Positions 1 through 10,171 of a DNA stretch of 64,000 nucleotides are shown piece by piece. Origin of the DNA: Furcasterigmium furcatum (Eukaryota; Ascomycota; Sordariomycetes; Glomerellales; Plectosphaerellaceae). The notes under the pieces were generated by a model, which ran no database searches, was not told where the DNA came from, and saw only the letters and a program-made list of their open reading frames with translations. The stretch lies in the NCBI GenBank assembly GCA_001599815.1, contig BCIA01000006.1, positions 2,730,961 to 2,794,960 on the forward strand, read 5' to 3'. Position 1 is the first letter of the stretch, and the number at the start of each line of letters is the position of its first letter. The translations under genes and the position numbers were made by a program.

Positions 1-677
1 ATCCCCGACAGGGCCGTGAAGATGTCTTCCTTGTTGACTCGCGCTTTGCCCGTCTCGTTCAGCTCGTTGGCGAAGATGTTGAGCATCAGTTCGCTGTCGC
101 TGTCGGTGTTGATATGACGATGGGCCGTGTGGTCGAGGTATGTCCGGAGCTCCTCGGCGTTCACAAGGTTTCCATTGTGAGCGAAGCAGACGCCGTAGGG
201 CGAGTTGATATAGAATGGCTGGCTTTCAGCACTGCAGGGTTCATGTCAGCGAATGACGAGGCCACAAGGGTGTTGAGGCACAAATACCTGGAGCTGGTGC
301 CGGCTGGTAGAATGTTAGCCAAGCTATCCTCATGACCACGTGCGTGAGTTGAGGGTATGACAAACCAGTCGGGTAGCGGACATGTCCAAGTCCAAAAGCT
401 CCAGTCATCTCCGAGACGAGCTTGCCGTCACGGAAGACCGATTGAGCCATTCCCCTTCCCTTGCGCTGATAGATGCGCCCTCCGGGGCCACATGTCGCAA
501 TGCCACAGGCTATTCGCTCGTCAGATTTACTCACGGATGGGATGTTTTTCGCAGAGCATTACCATCTTGGCCTCGATGTTGGAGGTAGAAAAGAGCCTCG
601 TGTAGGTCGATAGCCGCATCACAGGAGGACGCGGGGTCATCGACGTGACCCAGGATGAGAGCGAGGACTCCACACAT
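1..677 (-). CDS. ADE4: Amidophosphoribosyltransferase, N-terminal part (runs off the window)
   Basis: First committed enzyme of purine synthesis: transfers the amide nitrogen of glutamine to PRPP. The visible part is the class II glutamine amidotransferase (Ntn hydrolase) domain. The start is fixed by MCGVLALILG: the Cys after Met1 is the catalytic nucleophile exposed by Met removal. Other family motifs are LQHRGQD, GLGHVRYPTAGTSS and FAHNGNLVNAEELR. Exons on the minus strand: 563-677, 366-509, 288-303 and from 231 to the window edge; phases join cleanly. The third exon is only 16 nt. The phosphoribosyltransferase half lies outside the window. The family call is certain; the splice sites were placed by eye. 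Confidence 0.95.
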
Positions 678-2532
678 TGTTGTTGCGCAAGAGAGTTCGA
701 CCGGGGATGTCGAAAGCAAGACTCTGCAGGAAGCAGTTCACAGAGGTACAGGTTCGGCGGGTCGGTCGAGGAGCAGATTCGGTCGGTGCTCCCGAGAGGA
801 AGGGAAGGTCGGGAGAGGGTCGGTGTCCATCGTGGAGGTGTTTAGGATGGGAACCTCTTTTTTTTTGCGCTCCAGTGACCGATAAGCGGCGACCCGGCAC
901 TTGGAGGGGCAAAAATTTGGAGGGGCATCTGCTATCGGCCTCGCGCTAGTCTACTGTGGGTTTAGCGAGGCTTGACCGGACACTGATGACATGTCAAAGA
1001 TTCTTTTGGGCGCTGAGCTTAATAATGCCAAATGGAACTTATGGAGTTATCGGGGCACACGCTCTAACCGCAGTGTGCGCCTCTGGCCCCCTTTTTACCC
1101 CTTTTTTGGGGATGCGATGGTCGAGGTGCGGTCTTATACATCCATCTTCCCACAAGGACTAGATGCCTGGTGCTTGACAGATACTTACATATGCGAGATT
1201 ATTTGTGGCTCATATTTGTTGGATGGACCACCAACTATGGCTAACCCCAGTTAAGGACGCAGGTGCTGTCCTCGGCAGCTATTCCAGCACTGCTCCCAAG
1301 ATGTTGTAGACTGAGTGGCTTCGGGGTCCAACCTGTTCTATTTACGAGGGGCCCCTTGGTTGTCACAAAAAGGCAGTGTGATTAAGAAACAAAAGTCAAC
1401 CCAATAGTTGTATGACCACATCGTGGCTTTGTCGCCGCGATCTTCACAGACGACTGACCCCCCAGTCTCCAGACGATTGTTCCTCCGGCTGTATAAAACC
1501 AAAACTCACAATCTCCTCCTACAAACACATTTGGTGCCCCTTGACCTACTGTTTGTCATGAGTAGAAGGCCAAACCAAAGGCGCCTACTTAGACTACGTG
1601 CTTGAGCATGAGTCCAAGATAGTCAAACTTAACTGATTCTTCTTTCTGATGCTCTCTTGTTTGAGTGACTGCGCATCTTATGAGAATTGTGATATGGAGC
1701 TTGATTATTATCTTTTTAATGTCGGTGGCCTCAGGTCCCTGCCAGAACGGAGACTGAACCCACGAGTATCACCCTAGATAACATCTAGGACCAAGAACCC
1801 AACGGCCTCTCCGCGCAGGAGAAGCCCGGGCCTTGAAAGGTGGGCTCCAATCTTGCCAACTCTTCTTCATATTGTTTTGGGCTATTCCGGACCATTCCGG
1901 GATCCAGGTTCATCTGACCTTACCAGCCGCGCAGACTTGCCCTTGGGCGTTCAGAGTTTCTCCCTCGATCGCTGCCTCGTGTGCCTGACTTGACCTGTAG
2001 ATGTGAGCCTTATCCAATATCTCAAAACGTAGTTGCTTGCCGCCGTCGTTCTTAACCTTGGATCTTGCTCTCTTTCCCTCCTGAGCTTTGTTTCCTTCCA
2101 ATCCTAGGATCCTACCTCGTTTGTCTATCAACTTCACTGTTAACCTTGCGTCTCTGCCAACCAGATTCTTACTTCTACCGTCTCCTCACGCGGGAACGCT
2201 CCCCTGAAGGCCTCTTTCTGATTCACCAAGAGGCCTACCCTTCTTGAGAGACTTGCTTTTCCACCTCCCCGGAGTTTCTGCAACTCGTACATCTTCGTCT
2301 TCCCGCCAGAATTCTTCATATCTGATCAGTTCTCGCGCGCGGAGCTTCTAGTTACCCCAAAGACTGCCCACTGATTTCCAAGAAAACGCAGTTCTCCGAG
2401 ACGGATTCGACGCAGAGAAGGCATCCAGAAGGTCCGGGGCAGACATTGGGGACTTGCGCGCAGACTGCTCTCATTCACAGACACCTCAACAAGTCAGATC
2501 TGCTTCAACAACGGCATCGACGCAGAGAAGAC
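678..2532. other. Intergenic stretch between ADE4 and rid
   Basis: No convincing gene. It carries the divergent upstream regions of ADE4 (minus) and rid (plus). About 950-1800 is less GC-rich than the neighbouring genes; about 1920-2500 is pyrimidine-rich and looks like a long promoter or 5' leader for rid. Short open frames here have no recognisable domain. Confidence 0.6.
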
Positions 2533-4716
2533 ATGAAGCAAGACTCCAGCGAAGACCTCTCCCGACTCCCTCTATACTACCTGCACTACCAGACATCACC
2601 TCCTTCGACGCCAGCCATCATGTCTCCGAGGTATGGCTCGGGTCTCAACCCACAGGATGCGATTGTTCTTGGAGACAACGACGATGTCAATGACACGGAC
2701 GAGGAGGCCGTTATCCTCGAGGATCGGATTCGGAACTTCCGCCCTCCTACCAACCGGCATGACCAGATGGTGAAGCAGGAAAATCGAGTCAAGGATGAAG
2801 AGAGTAACAACGCCTTCAACCTTGAGATGAAGTATGAGGAGGAAGCGCTGGTCATCATCAACAACTTCGTCGATCTCACGGCCGACGACAACGACGAGCC
2901 TCCCGTGCAGGGCCCGTATCAGCAACTCAGGTGGTCACCTTCTCCTCCTCCATCGGTCCCGGGGATTATCGAGATCGACAGCGACACCCTCCATGCCCCC
3001 CATCTCGGCGCTGATATCAAGGTAAAGTCCTGCTATGAGATCGTCCCCGTTGAGCGCCACCAGAAGGTCCAGTTCATTCTCGTCACCGGATTCCGCAAGT
3101 ACCAGCGAGACGAAGCACCTGTTGTCATCGGACGCCCGTACGCTCGCTGCCGGTCCCTCCACGGACTTCTCCCGCGCAAGTTGAACGAGATCGTCGCAGT
3201 CTATGAGGTGGTCGACATCGATCCTCGTTCTATGGAGGAGCAGGCCCTCATCGAAGTCCCCCTGGCCGACATCATCAGCCATCGCCACATGCATGTCACC
3301 AATGCGGAATTCCCAGAACATTTTGGCGACTCCCGTCAGTACTTCACCAAGGATGAAGCTCTTGCCAAGGGCCCGCTCATCTGCCGCTGGAAATACATCA
3401 TCCACTTCCACACCCTCGTATCCCGTGCAGAGGGCAAACCTTGCGAGTGGGAGCTGAGGCGCATCTCGGCAGATGAGGTGTCCAAGGCCAGGTTCAAGGT
3501 CGACGAGGATGTTCTGAGGCACAACTGGCGAGGCCCTACGTACCGGGGCGGCACTCACAACTGCCGCGGCCTGCGCATCACCGACGAGGCCCTGCCTACC
3601 GAGCGGGCTCCTGGCCAGAAATACTCCTTCTTCGATGCTTTTTGCGGCGCGGGCGGCGCCTCTCGCGGGGCTGAACGTGCAGGCTTCGAGATCAAGCATG
3701 GTGTTGACAGCTGGTCGAAGGCCTGCCAGAGCTGGCGCATGAACTTCACCCACGCCCATTGCCACGAGATGGACGTCTTCGACTTCATCCAGACGACCGC
3801 CGACGAAGAGATCAGGGTCGACGCTCTCCATCTCTCCCCTCCCTGCCAGGTCTGGTCCCCCGCGCACACCATTGCCGGCCAGAACGACGAAGCCAACGTA
3901 ATGGCGCTCTTTGCCTGCCGGAGCCTCATCGACAAGGTCCGGCCCCGCGTGGTCACCCTCGAGCAGACCTTCGGAATCCTCAAGCCGTCTTTCAAGAAGT
4001 TCTTCGACGCCCTGGTCCTCGGCTTCACCGACTACGGCTACTCGATCTGCTGGAAGGTCGTCAACTGCGCCAACTACGGCCTCCCCCAGCGCCGAAACCG
4101 CCTCGTCATGATCGCCTCCTGCCCCGGCGAACGCTTCCCCGGCTTCCCACCGTCCACACACTCGGCCACCGGCGGCAACAATCTGAAGAAGTACACCTCG
4201 ATCCGCCAGGCGCTCTCCAAGATCACTCCCCACCTGGCCGAGAGCGATCCCCACCACCAGCCCAAGGAGAAGCCTGCACCCGCTGACGCGGTCATCGGGG
4301 ACCCCGATAGCATCCTTCCCCGGTGCATGACCACCAGCGGTGGTCAGAACTACCACTACAACGGCCAGCGGTGCTACACCAACCGCGAGTTCGCGTGCCT
4401 TCAGGGCTTCCCCTCCTGGCACAAGTTCTCCGCAAGCTACGTCAAGAAGCAGGTTGGGAACGCCTTCCCCCCGGTCGTGGTGCAGGTGCTGTACGAGCAC
4501 TTGCAGAAGTCGATGCACGCCCGGGACGGGTTCGACGGGGACTCTCGCCCGAAGGTGGCCATCGCCGAGAACGCCATCAGGCTCGACGAGAACGACAACG
4601 GCGGCAGCAGCAGCGGTGATGGAGACGACGTGGTGATGATGGACGCTCCGCCCCCGTGGGCTCGCCGCCAACGCCGCCTTGGGCTGGGCTACAACCAGCC
4701 CATCATTCTCGATTAG
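2533..4716 (+). CDS. rid: RID/Masc1-type DNA (cytosine-5) methyltransferase
   Basis: Fungal-specific C5 cytosine methyltransferase of the RID/Masc1 group; in Neurospora RID is required for repeat-induced point mutation of duplicated DNA in the sexual cycle. Intronless, 727 aa from the first ATG; an ATG at 2620 with better context (atcATG) is an alternative, and upstream codons in frame are non-ATG. Residues 1-110 are acidic; about 160-290 resembles the BAH-like region before the catalytic domain. Catalytic motifs: I FDAFCGAGG (368-374), IV PPCQ with Cys438, VI EQT at 477-479 in place of the usual ENV (a hallmark of this group), VIII QRRNR (519-523), IX CLQGFP, X QVGNAFPP (640). All key residues are present, so the enzyme looks intact. 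Acidic, Ser/Gly-rich C-terminus. No introns were needed. Confidence 0.93.
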   Translation: MKQDSSEDLSRLPLYYLHYQTSPPSTPAIMSPRYGSGLNPQDAIVLGDNDDVNDTDEEAVILEDRIRNFRPPTNRHDQMVKQENRVKDEESNNAFNLEMKYEEEALVIINNFVDLTADDNDEPPVQGPYQQLRWSPSPPPSVPGIIEIDSDTLHAPHLGADIKVKSCYEIVPVERHQKVQFILVTGFRKYQRDEAPVVIGRPYARCRSLHGLLPRKLNEIVAVYEVVDIDPRSMEEQALIEVPLADIISHRHMHVTNAEFPEHFGDSRQYFTKDEALAKGPLICRWKYIIHFHTLVSRAEGKPCEWELRRISADEVSKARFKVDEDVLRHNWRGPTYRGGTHNCRGLRITDEALPTERAPGQKYSFFDAFCGAGGASRGAERAGFEIKHGVDSWSKACQSWRMNFTHAHCHEMDVFDFIQTTADEEIRVDALHLSPPCQVWSPAHTIAGQNDEANVMALFACRSLIDKVRPRVVTLEQTFGILKPSFKKFFDALVLGFTDYGYSICWKVVNCANYGLPQRRNRLVMIASCPGERFPGFPPSTHSATGGNNLKKYTSIRQALSKITPHLAESDPHHQPKEKPAPADAVIGDPDSILPRCMTTSGGQNYHYNGQRCYTNREFACLQGFPSWHKFSASYVKKQVGNAFPPVVVQVLYEHLQKSMHARDGFDGDSRPKVAIAENAIRLDENDNGGSSSGDGDDVVMMDAPPPWARRQRRLGLGYNQPIILD

Positions 4717-4882
4717 GCGAGTAGACAGAGGAGACTCGGTATATCCCGGTGGTGTTTATATTGGCGAGGAATGTCGAAATAGAGATAATAGTTCACACAA
4801 CATCCAAACCCATCTCCTTTCGAGAACCCATGAAAGACTGACTCCCTTGATCTTTTACCGTACCGTGCTCAGTGTCACCGCG

Positions 4883-6241
4883 TTAGACGAGAACGCTTTG
4901 ATCAATCCAGTCCACGTTGCCCGTCTCACCGCTCTCGGTAATAAAGACATTTACCGCGCGTCGGTAATCTTTCACGCGACTGGCGTCGAGAACCCTGGTT
5001 AACGCGTTGGCCTGGAGCTGCTCCAGGTGCCAGCCAGGGCCAAAGTCCTCATAGACCGCCATGAAGGTCGACTCGGTGATTCTAGGGTCTGTGGAACCCC
5101 AGAAAATGTAGCCATCTGGACGAATACTCTCATCAAAGTACGACTCCATGAAGATGGAACGATGCTGGGCGTTCCAGGGGCGGCCAAGGGGGCACCGGCC
5201 CTTGATGGTCTCGGCAATAGAGGTATTGGCAGCAAGGACCTGGGACTCAGAGATGTAGGCGCCGTACTTGTTCTCAAACGTGGTATTGGTACCTTGGCAT
5301 AGTTAGCGGACTGCTCTGGCGTGACATGATGATCCAGAACTTACCCTTCCAGGCAGTGATGCCTCCTCCGCAGTTGCGAAGCGAGAGAGTCGACTTCTCA
5401 ATGTACGCCGTGCCAAAGCCATACAGGAAGTCTGTCTGGCCAGCAATCACGTTGTCATAGAAGTAGGCGTTGCCCAGCTTCCCAACATACAGCTACACAT
5501 GGGAGATCAGTCGTTGATGGGCACATATGTGAATGGAGCAGAACGAACCGTGTCTTGGTAGCTGTACAGCCCGCACGAGTAGAAGCCAGCGTTTGCCCGA
5601 CTCACACCCACAGCATGCGCTGGGCCATTCGCGCGCGGGAACTCCTCATTGCGGAAGTCGATGTTGTACGCGCGGAAATCAGTGCAGCCGAAGGGCGTAT
5701 CCTCTGGCACGGGGAAGCCAGTCGGCCCCGACCCGGTCAGGGTGGCGTTGAGCGTAGGCCCAACAGTCAGCACGCTCGTCCAGACATTGTCGTTGAAGCG
5801 GCTGTTATAGTTGGCCGAGTTCCACCAGACCTGAACCTCGTTCTCCGGAATGGGCGAGGCTACGTCGATGTCGGAGTACAGCTTGTCACCGTGCGGCAGC
5901 TCGGACATGCCAAGAAGCGTAAGGGGTGCATGGCGAGTCACGTTGAGCTGCTCGGTGTAGTGGCCCGGGGCGATGAGGATCGTGGCCGGCTCGTCGCTGT
6001 TTGCAATGGAGAGAATGGCTGCCTGGATAGTGTCAAAGTCGGCGTGCTTGTCATCCTGCGAGACGAAGATTGTGCCGTCCGGACATCCTGCAGTAGGAGG
6101 GCAGGTCTTCCTCTGGCAGTCTGCATACGTCCTCGCCGGTCCCTGGGGAGAACCGTGAGCTGACGCCTCGACCGGAGCGCCTGTCGCCGTGTGTGACAAC
6201 AGAGTGCCCACGAGGCAGGCAAGAGTCTCGAACTTCCTCAT
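4883..6241 (-). CDS. Secreted pectin methylesterase (CE8)
   Basis: Removes methyl esters from homogalacturonan in the plant wall, making it cuttable by polygalacturonase. Three exons, 5549-6241, 5345-5492 and 4883-5292, give 416 aa. The start MRKFETL opens a signal peptide of about 20 residues; upstream in-frame codons are not ATG. The two catalytic Asp are in QDT (Asp230, exactly at the first splice junction QDT/LYVG) and DFLYG (Asp252); substrate Arg is in GRPW (Arg318). Family-typical GCTDFRAYNIDFRNE lies just before. Potential N-glycosylation sites are present. Divergent from the exo-polygalacturonase gene 1.6 kb away, which suggests a shared pectin-utilisation role. Confidence 0.93.
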
Positions 6242-7872
6242 GATGATGTCGATAAGCAGGGGCCAGGGAGCGAGGGTTTTGCGGGTGGCTGGAATCCAGA
6301 CTGGTCTGGGCTTATCGGAGCCAACCTGCCAAGGCTGTGCGGCCAGGCGAGAGATATACTCCACGCCCGGGAGAAGCTCATCTCGTTGACGACTCGAGGC
6401 ATGAGGCCGTCATGGTGATCGACATGGGCTATCCCTACACGGACGGACTGCGCACGCTGTTTTCCAGCCTGTCATTGTGATCAACGGCAGCTTTCCCCAG
6501 GGCTCTCCGCATGAGCTACGCATTGGAAGAGAGGCGATCGTCATTCCCCTCACTCTCCTCCATCTCTGATGGCGCCGGGTAATGACGACTGCATAGTCCG
6601 TCCGTCCGTCGGAAAATGCAGTCTGCTAAGTACAAGCAAGTCCACCGCAAGCCAGGGGTCTCAGGAAGGAATAGGTAAAATAAGGTAGCGTGCCGCGCCG
6701 GCTCAAGGCGACTCCCAGTCGAAGCAAACCTTGCTTCCCCGGACCTTGCCGCAACAAGCTACGGCGGGCTGCCGAGAGCGTGTCTGGGGACTGTGGGATA
6801 TTTGGGGATGAATGGAGCATTGGCAGAGTCCCTTCCCCCTTGAGGACTCCATGGAGAATACAGCGTGCTGAGTGGAGAGCAACACTAAGGAGAGCACGGT
6901 GATGGAGTCGTTCCGGACCTTCTTTGTTTCCACGAACCATGCGACGTTACGCCACCCGTTCGGGATAAGCCGCCCCACCGTCCCCGGATCGCGGCATCGA
7001 AAGTGGGGCCGAGCGGCTCTTGGCGCGGAGACCCCAAGTCGTTCCTGGGCATTCGCCGACCGCATGGACCCTGCTGTTTTGCTCCCAGATATTCACTACC
7101 GCCACCAACTCAGGTCTGAGAGAGGAGAATTCCTCCCGCCGCGAGTACCTCAAGCCAGGCACGCAGAAACAACCTCCCTCACCCGGGGCATGTTGCCCGC
7201 CGGACTCATTCCGAGGCCTCCCCGCATTCGGATCACTCGCCCGCCTGACCCCCTTCGGAAAAGGTCCTGTGCAAATCGACAAATGGGTCTTTAGCCTGAA
7301 TGGCCGAGCCGTTGAGCCCCATGATCTTCCCACACCCTCGCCTTGTTATGCCGACGACGTATCTATTTTGTCCGCCAGTGACTGGCAGAGCCCCTGTTCC
7401 TGGACGGCTCCCAAGCCCATCCCGGCCTCCGGCCACGTACCACCACGTCCCCATGGGTGCCCCTGGGCCCCTCATGCTTCCCCAAGTTCCCCTCACAAGG
7501 CACGAGGCGAGAGGCGGGGACGAACACCTTCGTCAATGTTTGGACGGAAAATTCAGTCATCATAAACTCCAAGTGGAACCATGAGCTACTTTCCTGGATT
7601 GCGGCCGGACACCGAGCGCTATTCCCTACCAGGACCAGAAACGCGATGCTCATCTCTTTTTCGGCCCTCATCGTCACCGACCCAAAGGCTTGGGTGGTTC
7701 CTCCGGGGAAACTACACATGACAGCTCGGTGCTATAAGAGCAATGGCCATGTCCACCACCTACGACGATCCCTTCCTCCCCTGATTCAAGCCGCAGACTT
7801 GCTCTACTAGAAGTCCGCAGCTCCAAAGTCCGAAGCCATCTTCTTCCTCTCCCCCCAAGGCAGCCTATCACA
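6242..7872. other. Divergent promoter region of the pectin genes
   Basis: No gene recognised. It separates pectinesterase (minus) from exo-polygalacturonase (plus) and must hold both promoters. Open frames on both strands are long because of GC-rich composition but show no domain. Confidence 0.6.
7733..7739 (+). promoter_or_regulatory. TATA-like box of the exo-polygalacturonase gene
   Basis: tataaga about 135 bases upstream of the ATG at 7873. A CCGGGG at 7703-7708 fits the SYGGRG consensus of the carbon catabolite repressor CreA; a single short match is weak evidence for binding. Confidence 0.45.
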
Positions 7873-9318
7873 ATGGTCTCTGCTCGCGTCCTCTTCGGCC
7901 TCGCCGCCGCCGCGCTGGTCAACTTCGCCGCCGCCGGCGAAGATGATGAGTGCCGCGACTTCCACCCTCGCCCTCACATCGAGCCCGGCCCGTTCAAACC
8001 CTACAAGCCCTTCCCTGTCTCGAAGCCTCGCACCAAGACCTGCTTCGTCAAGCCCAGCTGCACAAAGGGTCGTGATGACTCCAAGAAGATCCTCCAGGCC
8101 TTCCACGACTGCAACAACGGTGGCACCGTCGTCCTCGACTCCGAGTACACCATCTGCCAGACCCTCGACCTGACCTTCCTGAAGCACGTCGACGTCGCCC
8201 TGACCGGCACCGTCAGCTTCTGTGACGACGTCGACTACTGGATCGGCGCCACCTTCAAGTACAAGTTCCAGAACCAGGCTGCCTGGTGGAGGTTCGGCGG
8301 CGAGGACGTCAACATCTACGGCGCCGGCGTCGGCACCCTCAACGGCAACGGCCAGGCATGGTACGATAGATTTGAGTTCAACAAGACGCTACAGAGGCCG
8401 ATCCTCCTTCTCACCGACGGATTGCACGGCGGCTCTATCACCGGCCTGAAGATGCGCAACTCCCCCAACTGGCACAACCTTATCGCCAACTCCTCCGACA
8501 TCCTCATCTCCGACATCGACATCTACTCCCGCTCCACCTCGCACAACGAGGCCAAGAACCTTGACGGCTGGGACACCTACCGCTCTGATAACATTATTAT
8601 CCAGAACTCTGTCCTTGACCACGATGATGACTGCGTCTCCTTCAAGCCCAACAGCACCAACGTTATCATCCAGAACCTCGTCTGCAACGGCTCCCACGGT
8701 ATCTCTGTCGGCTCCCTCGGTCAGTACCCCGAGTACTTCGACATCGTGGAGGACGTCTACATCTACAACACGTCCATGAGCAACGCTGTTGACTCCGCCC
8801 GCATCAAGGTCTGGCCCGGCTCCGAGACCGACTTCCAGCCCGGCCTCGGCGGTGGCGGTGGTGCCGGCCGCGTCCGCAATGTCACCTATGACACCTTTGA
8901 GATCATCAACAACGATCGTGCCATCACCATCGACCAGTGTAAGCAGCCCTGCCCCCCCCTCGCGAAGCTACCAAGGTTCTGACAGTTTCGTAGGCTACGG
9001 CGAGAAGAACGCCTCCCGCTGCGAGGAATTCCCCTCCCTCATGGTTATCGAGGACGTTCACTTCAAGAACTTCTTTGGCAAGACCTCCAAGCGCTACGAC
9101 CCCACCGTCGGCCTGCTCGTCTGCAGTGGTCCTGGTGTATGTCTGCCCTCCTCCGTCACCCAGAGCCGCAATGCTGACCCCTCGCATAGACCTGCACCGC
9201 CCTCACCGGCGAAGACATCACCGTCCAGCCCTCGAGCGGCAAGACTCCCCGCTGGGGCTGCCGCAACGTCGATGAGGCCGCTCTCAACCTCAACGGTGAC
9301 GGCTGCATCCCCGCGTAA
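7873..9318 (+). CDS. Secreted exo-polygalacturonase (GH28)
   Basis: Hydrolyses de-esterified pectin from the non-reducing end. Exons 7873-8938, 8994-9136 and 9190-9318 give 445 aa. Signal peptide MVSARVLFGLAAAALVNFAAAG. GH28 catalytic set: NLDGWD (Asp231; Leu replaces the common Thr of NTD), DHDDDC (Asp251/252), SHG (His275) and RIK (310-312). The motif context GSHGISVGSLGQ and the high Cys and Asn-glycosylation content are typical of the exo-type enzymes rather than endo-PG. Both introns are short with GTAAGC and GTATGT donors. It works downstream of the neighbouring pectin methylesterase. Confidence 0.93.
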
Positions 9319-10171
9319 ACGATATAGACGACTAGACGATGTATATATGAATGTCAATCATGTGCGGTCAACGCACTAATACATGATGATGACCATCCCG
9401 TATAAGTGCTCTGTGCTAGCGTTGTCGTTCTCAATCTGGCCGTCCTTGTGTCTTGTCTGCAGAGCGGCTGTGTCTGGTTTAAACCGGGAAAGGCCCCGAG
9501 AGTGGATGGTGAAAATCACGGCAGCATTCTTCTTATTAGACACGCTCGGCATGCGGAACGCGACGACCTTGGTGGGAGTAGTCCAACTGAGGGTCGCTAC
9601 TAACCCTTGCTGACCGGAAGGTCGCTGTTCGGATATAACCCAGAATAATGAGACTTCGAACCTCAATACCAAATCCCAGACTCCTAATCCCTAAAACTAA
9701 CCCCGACAACTCACCTCTGATTTTAAAGTGAACTCAAAGAGAAGTCATAGTCGCATGACGCCCAGGAGAAGCCCCATAGCGATGACCCTCGGGTTGACAA
9801 ACCTCACAGGACCTCGGGCAGTCACGCGTCACGTCACGACGTCAGGGGTCCGAGGAATACCATATTCATGAAGCCCAGCAGGCACTTATCATGATGTGAC
9901 TGACAAGCTAAAGCATTATCCGTGTGGTACCAATCTCCGAACTGTCTTGGTCTTCTTTTTGTTACATGCAGCCCAGGCGTGTAGTCCCCCCTTTTCGGCC
10001 CAAACCTGTCATGCGCCTCGGGACTAGGCACGGACGTTTCTTCCATTGCCAGCCTCCAATCAACACTGGTGCAGTAACTGAAAATCCCAGATAACCCGCA
10101 AACCCCCAAAAGCATAAACCGAGGAAACCGCGCGAACCACATCATGTACCGCCCTCAAAGCTGCGACAAGC
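9319..10171. other. Intergenic stretch, 3' sides of exo-PG and SUB2
   Basis: Convergent intergenic DNA between the stop of exo-PG and the stop of SUB2. No ORF with a recognisable domain, no repeat seen. Confidence 0.6.

Noticed and set aside
2446..2532. Extended rid N-terminus
   Set aside because: The upstream in-frame start is TTG; the first ATG in frame is at 2533.
2935..4671. 578-codon open frame on the minus strand inside rid
   Set aside because: It is the antisense of the RID methyltransferase; GC-rich third positions remove stops on the other strand. No domain is visible.
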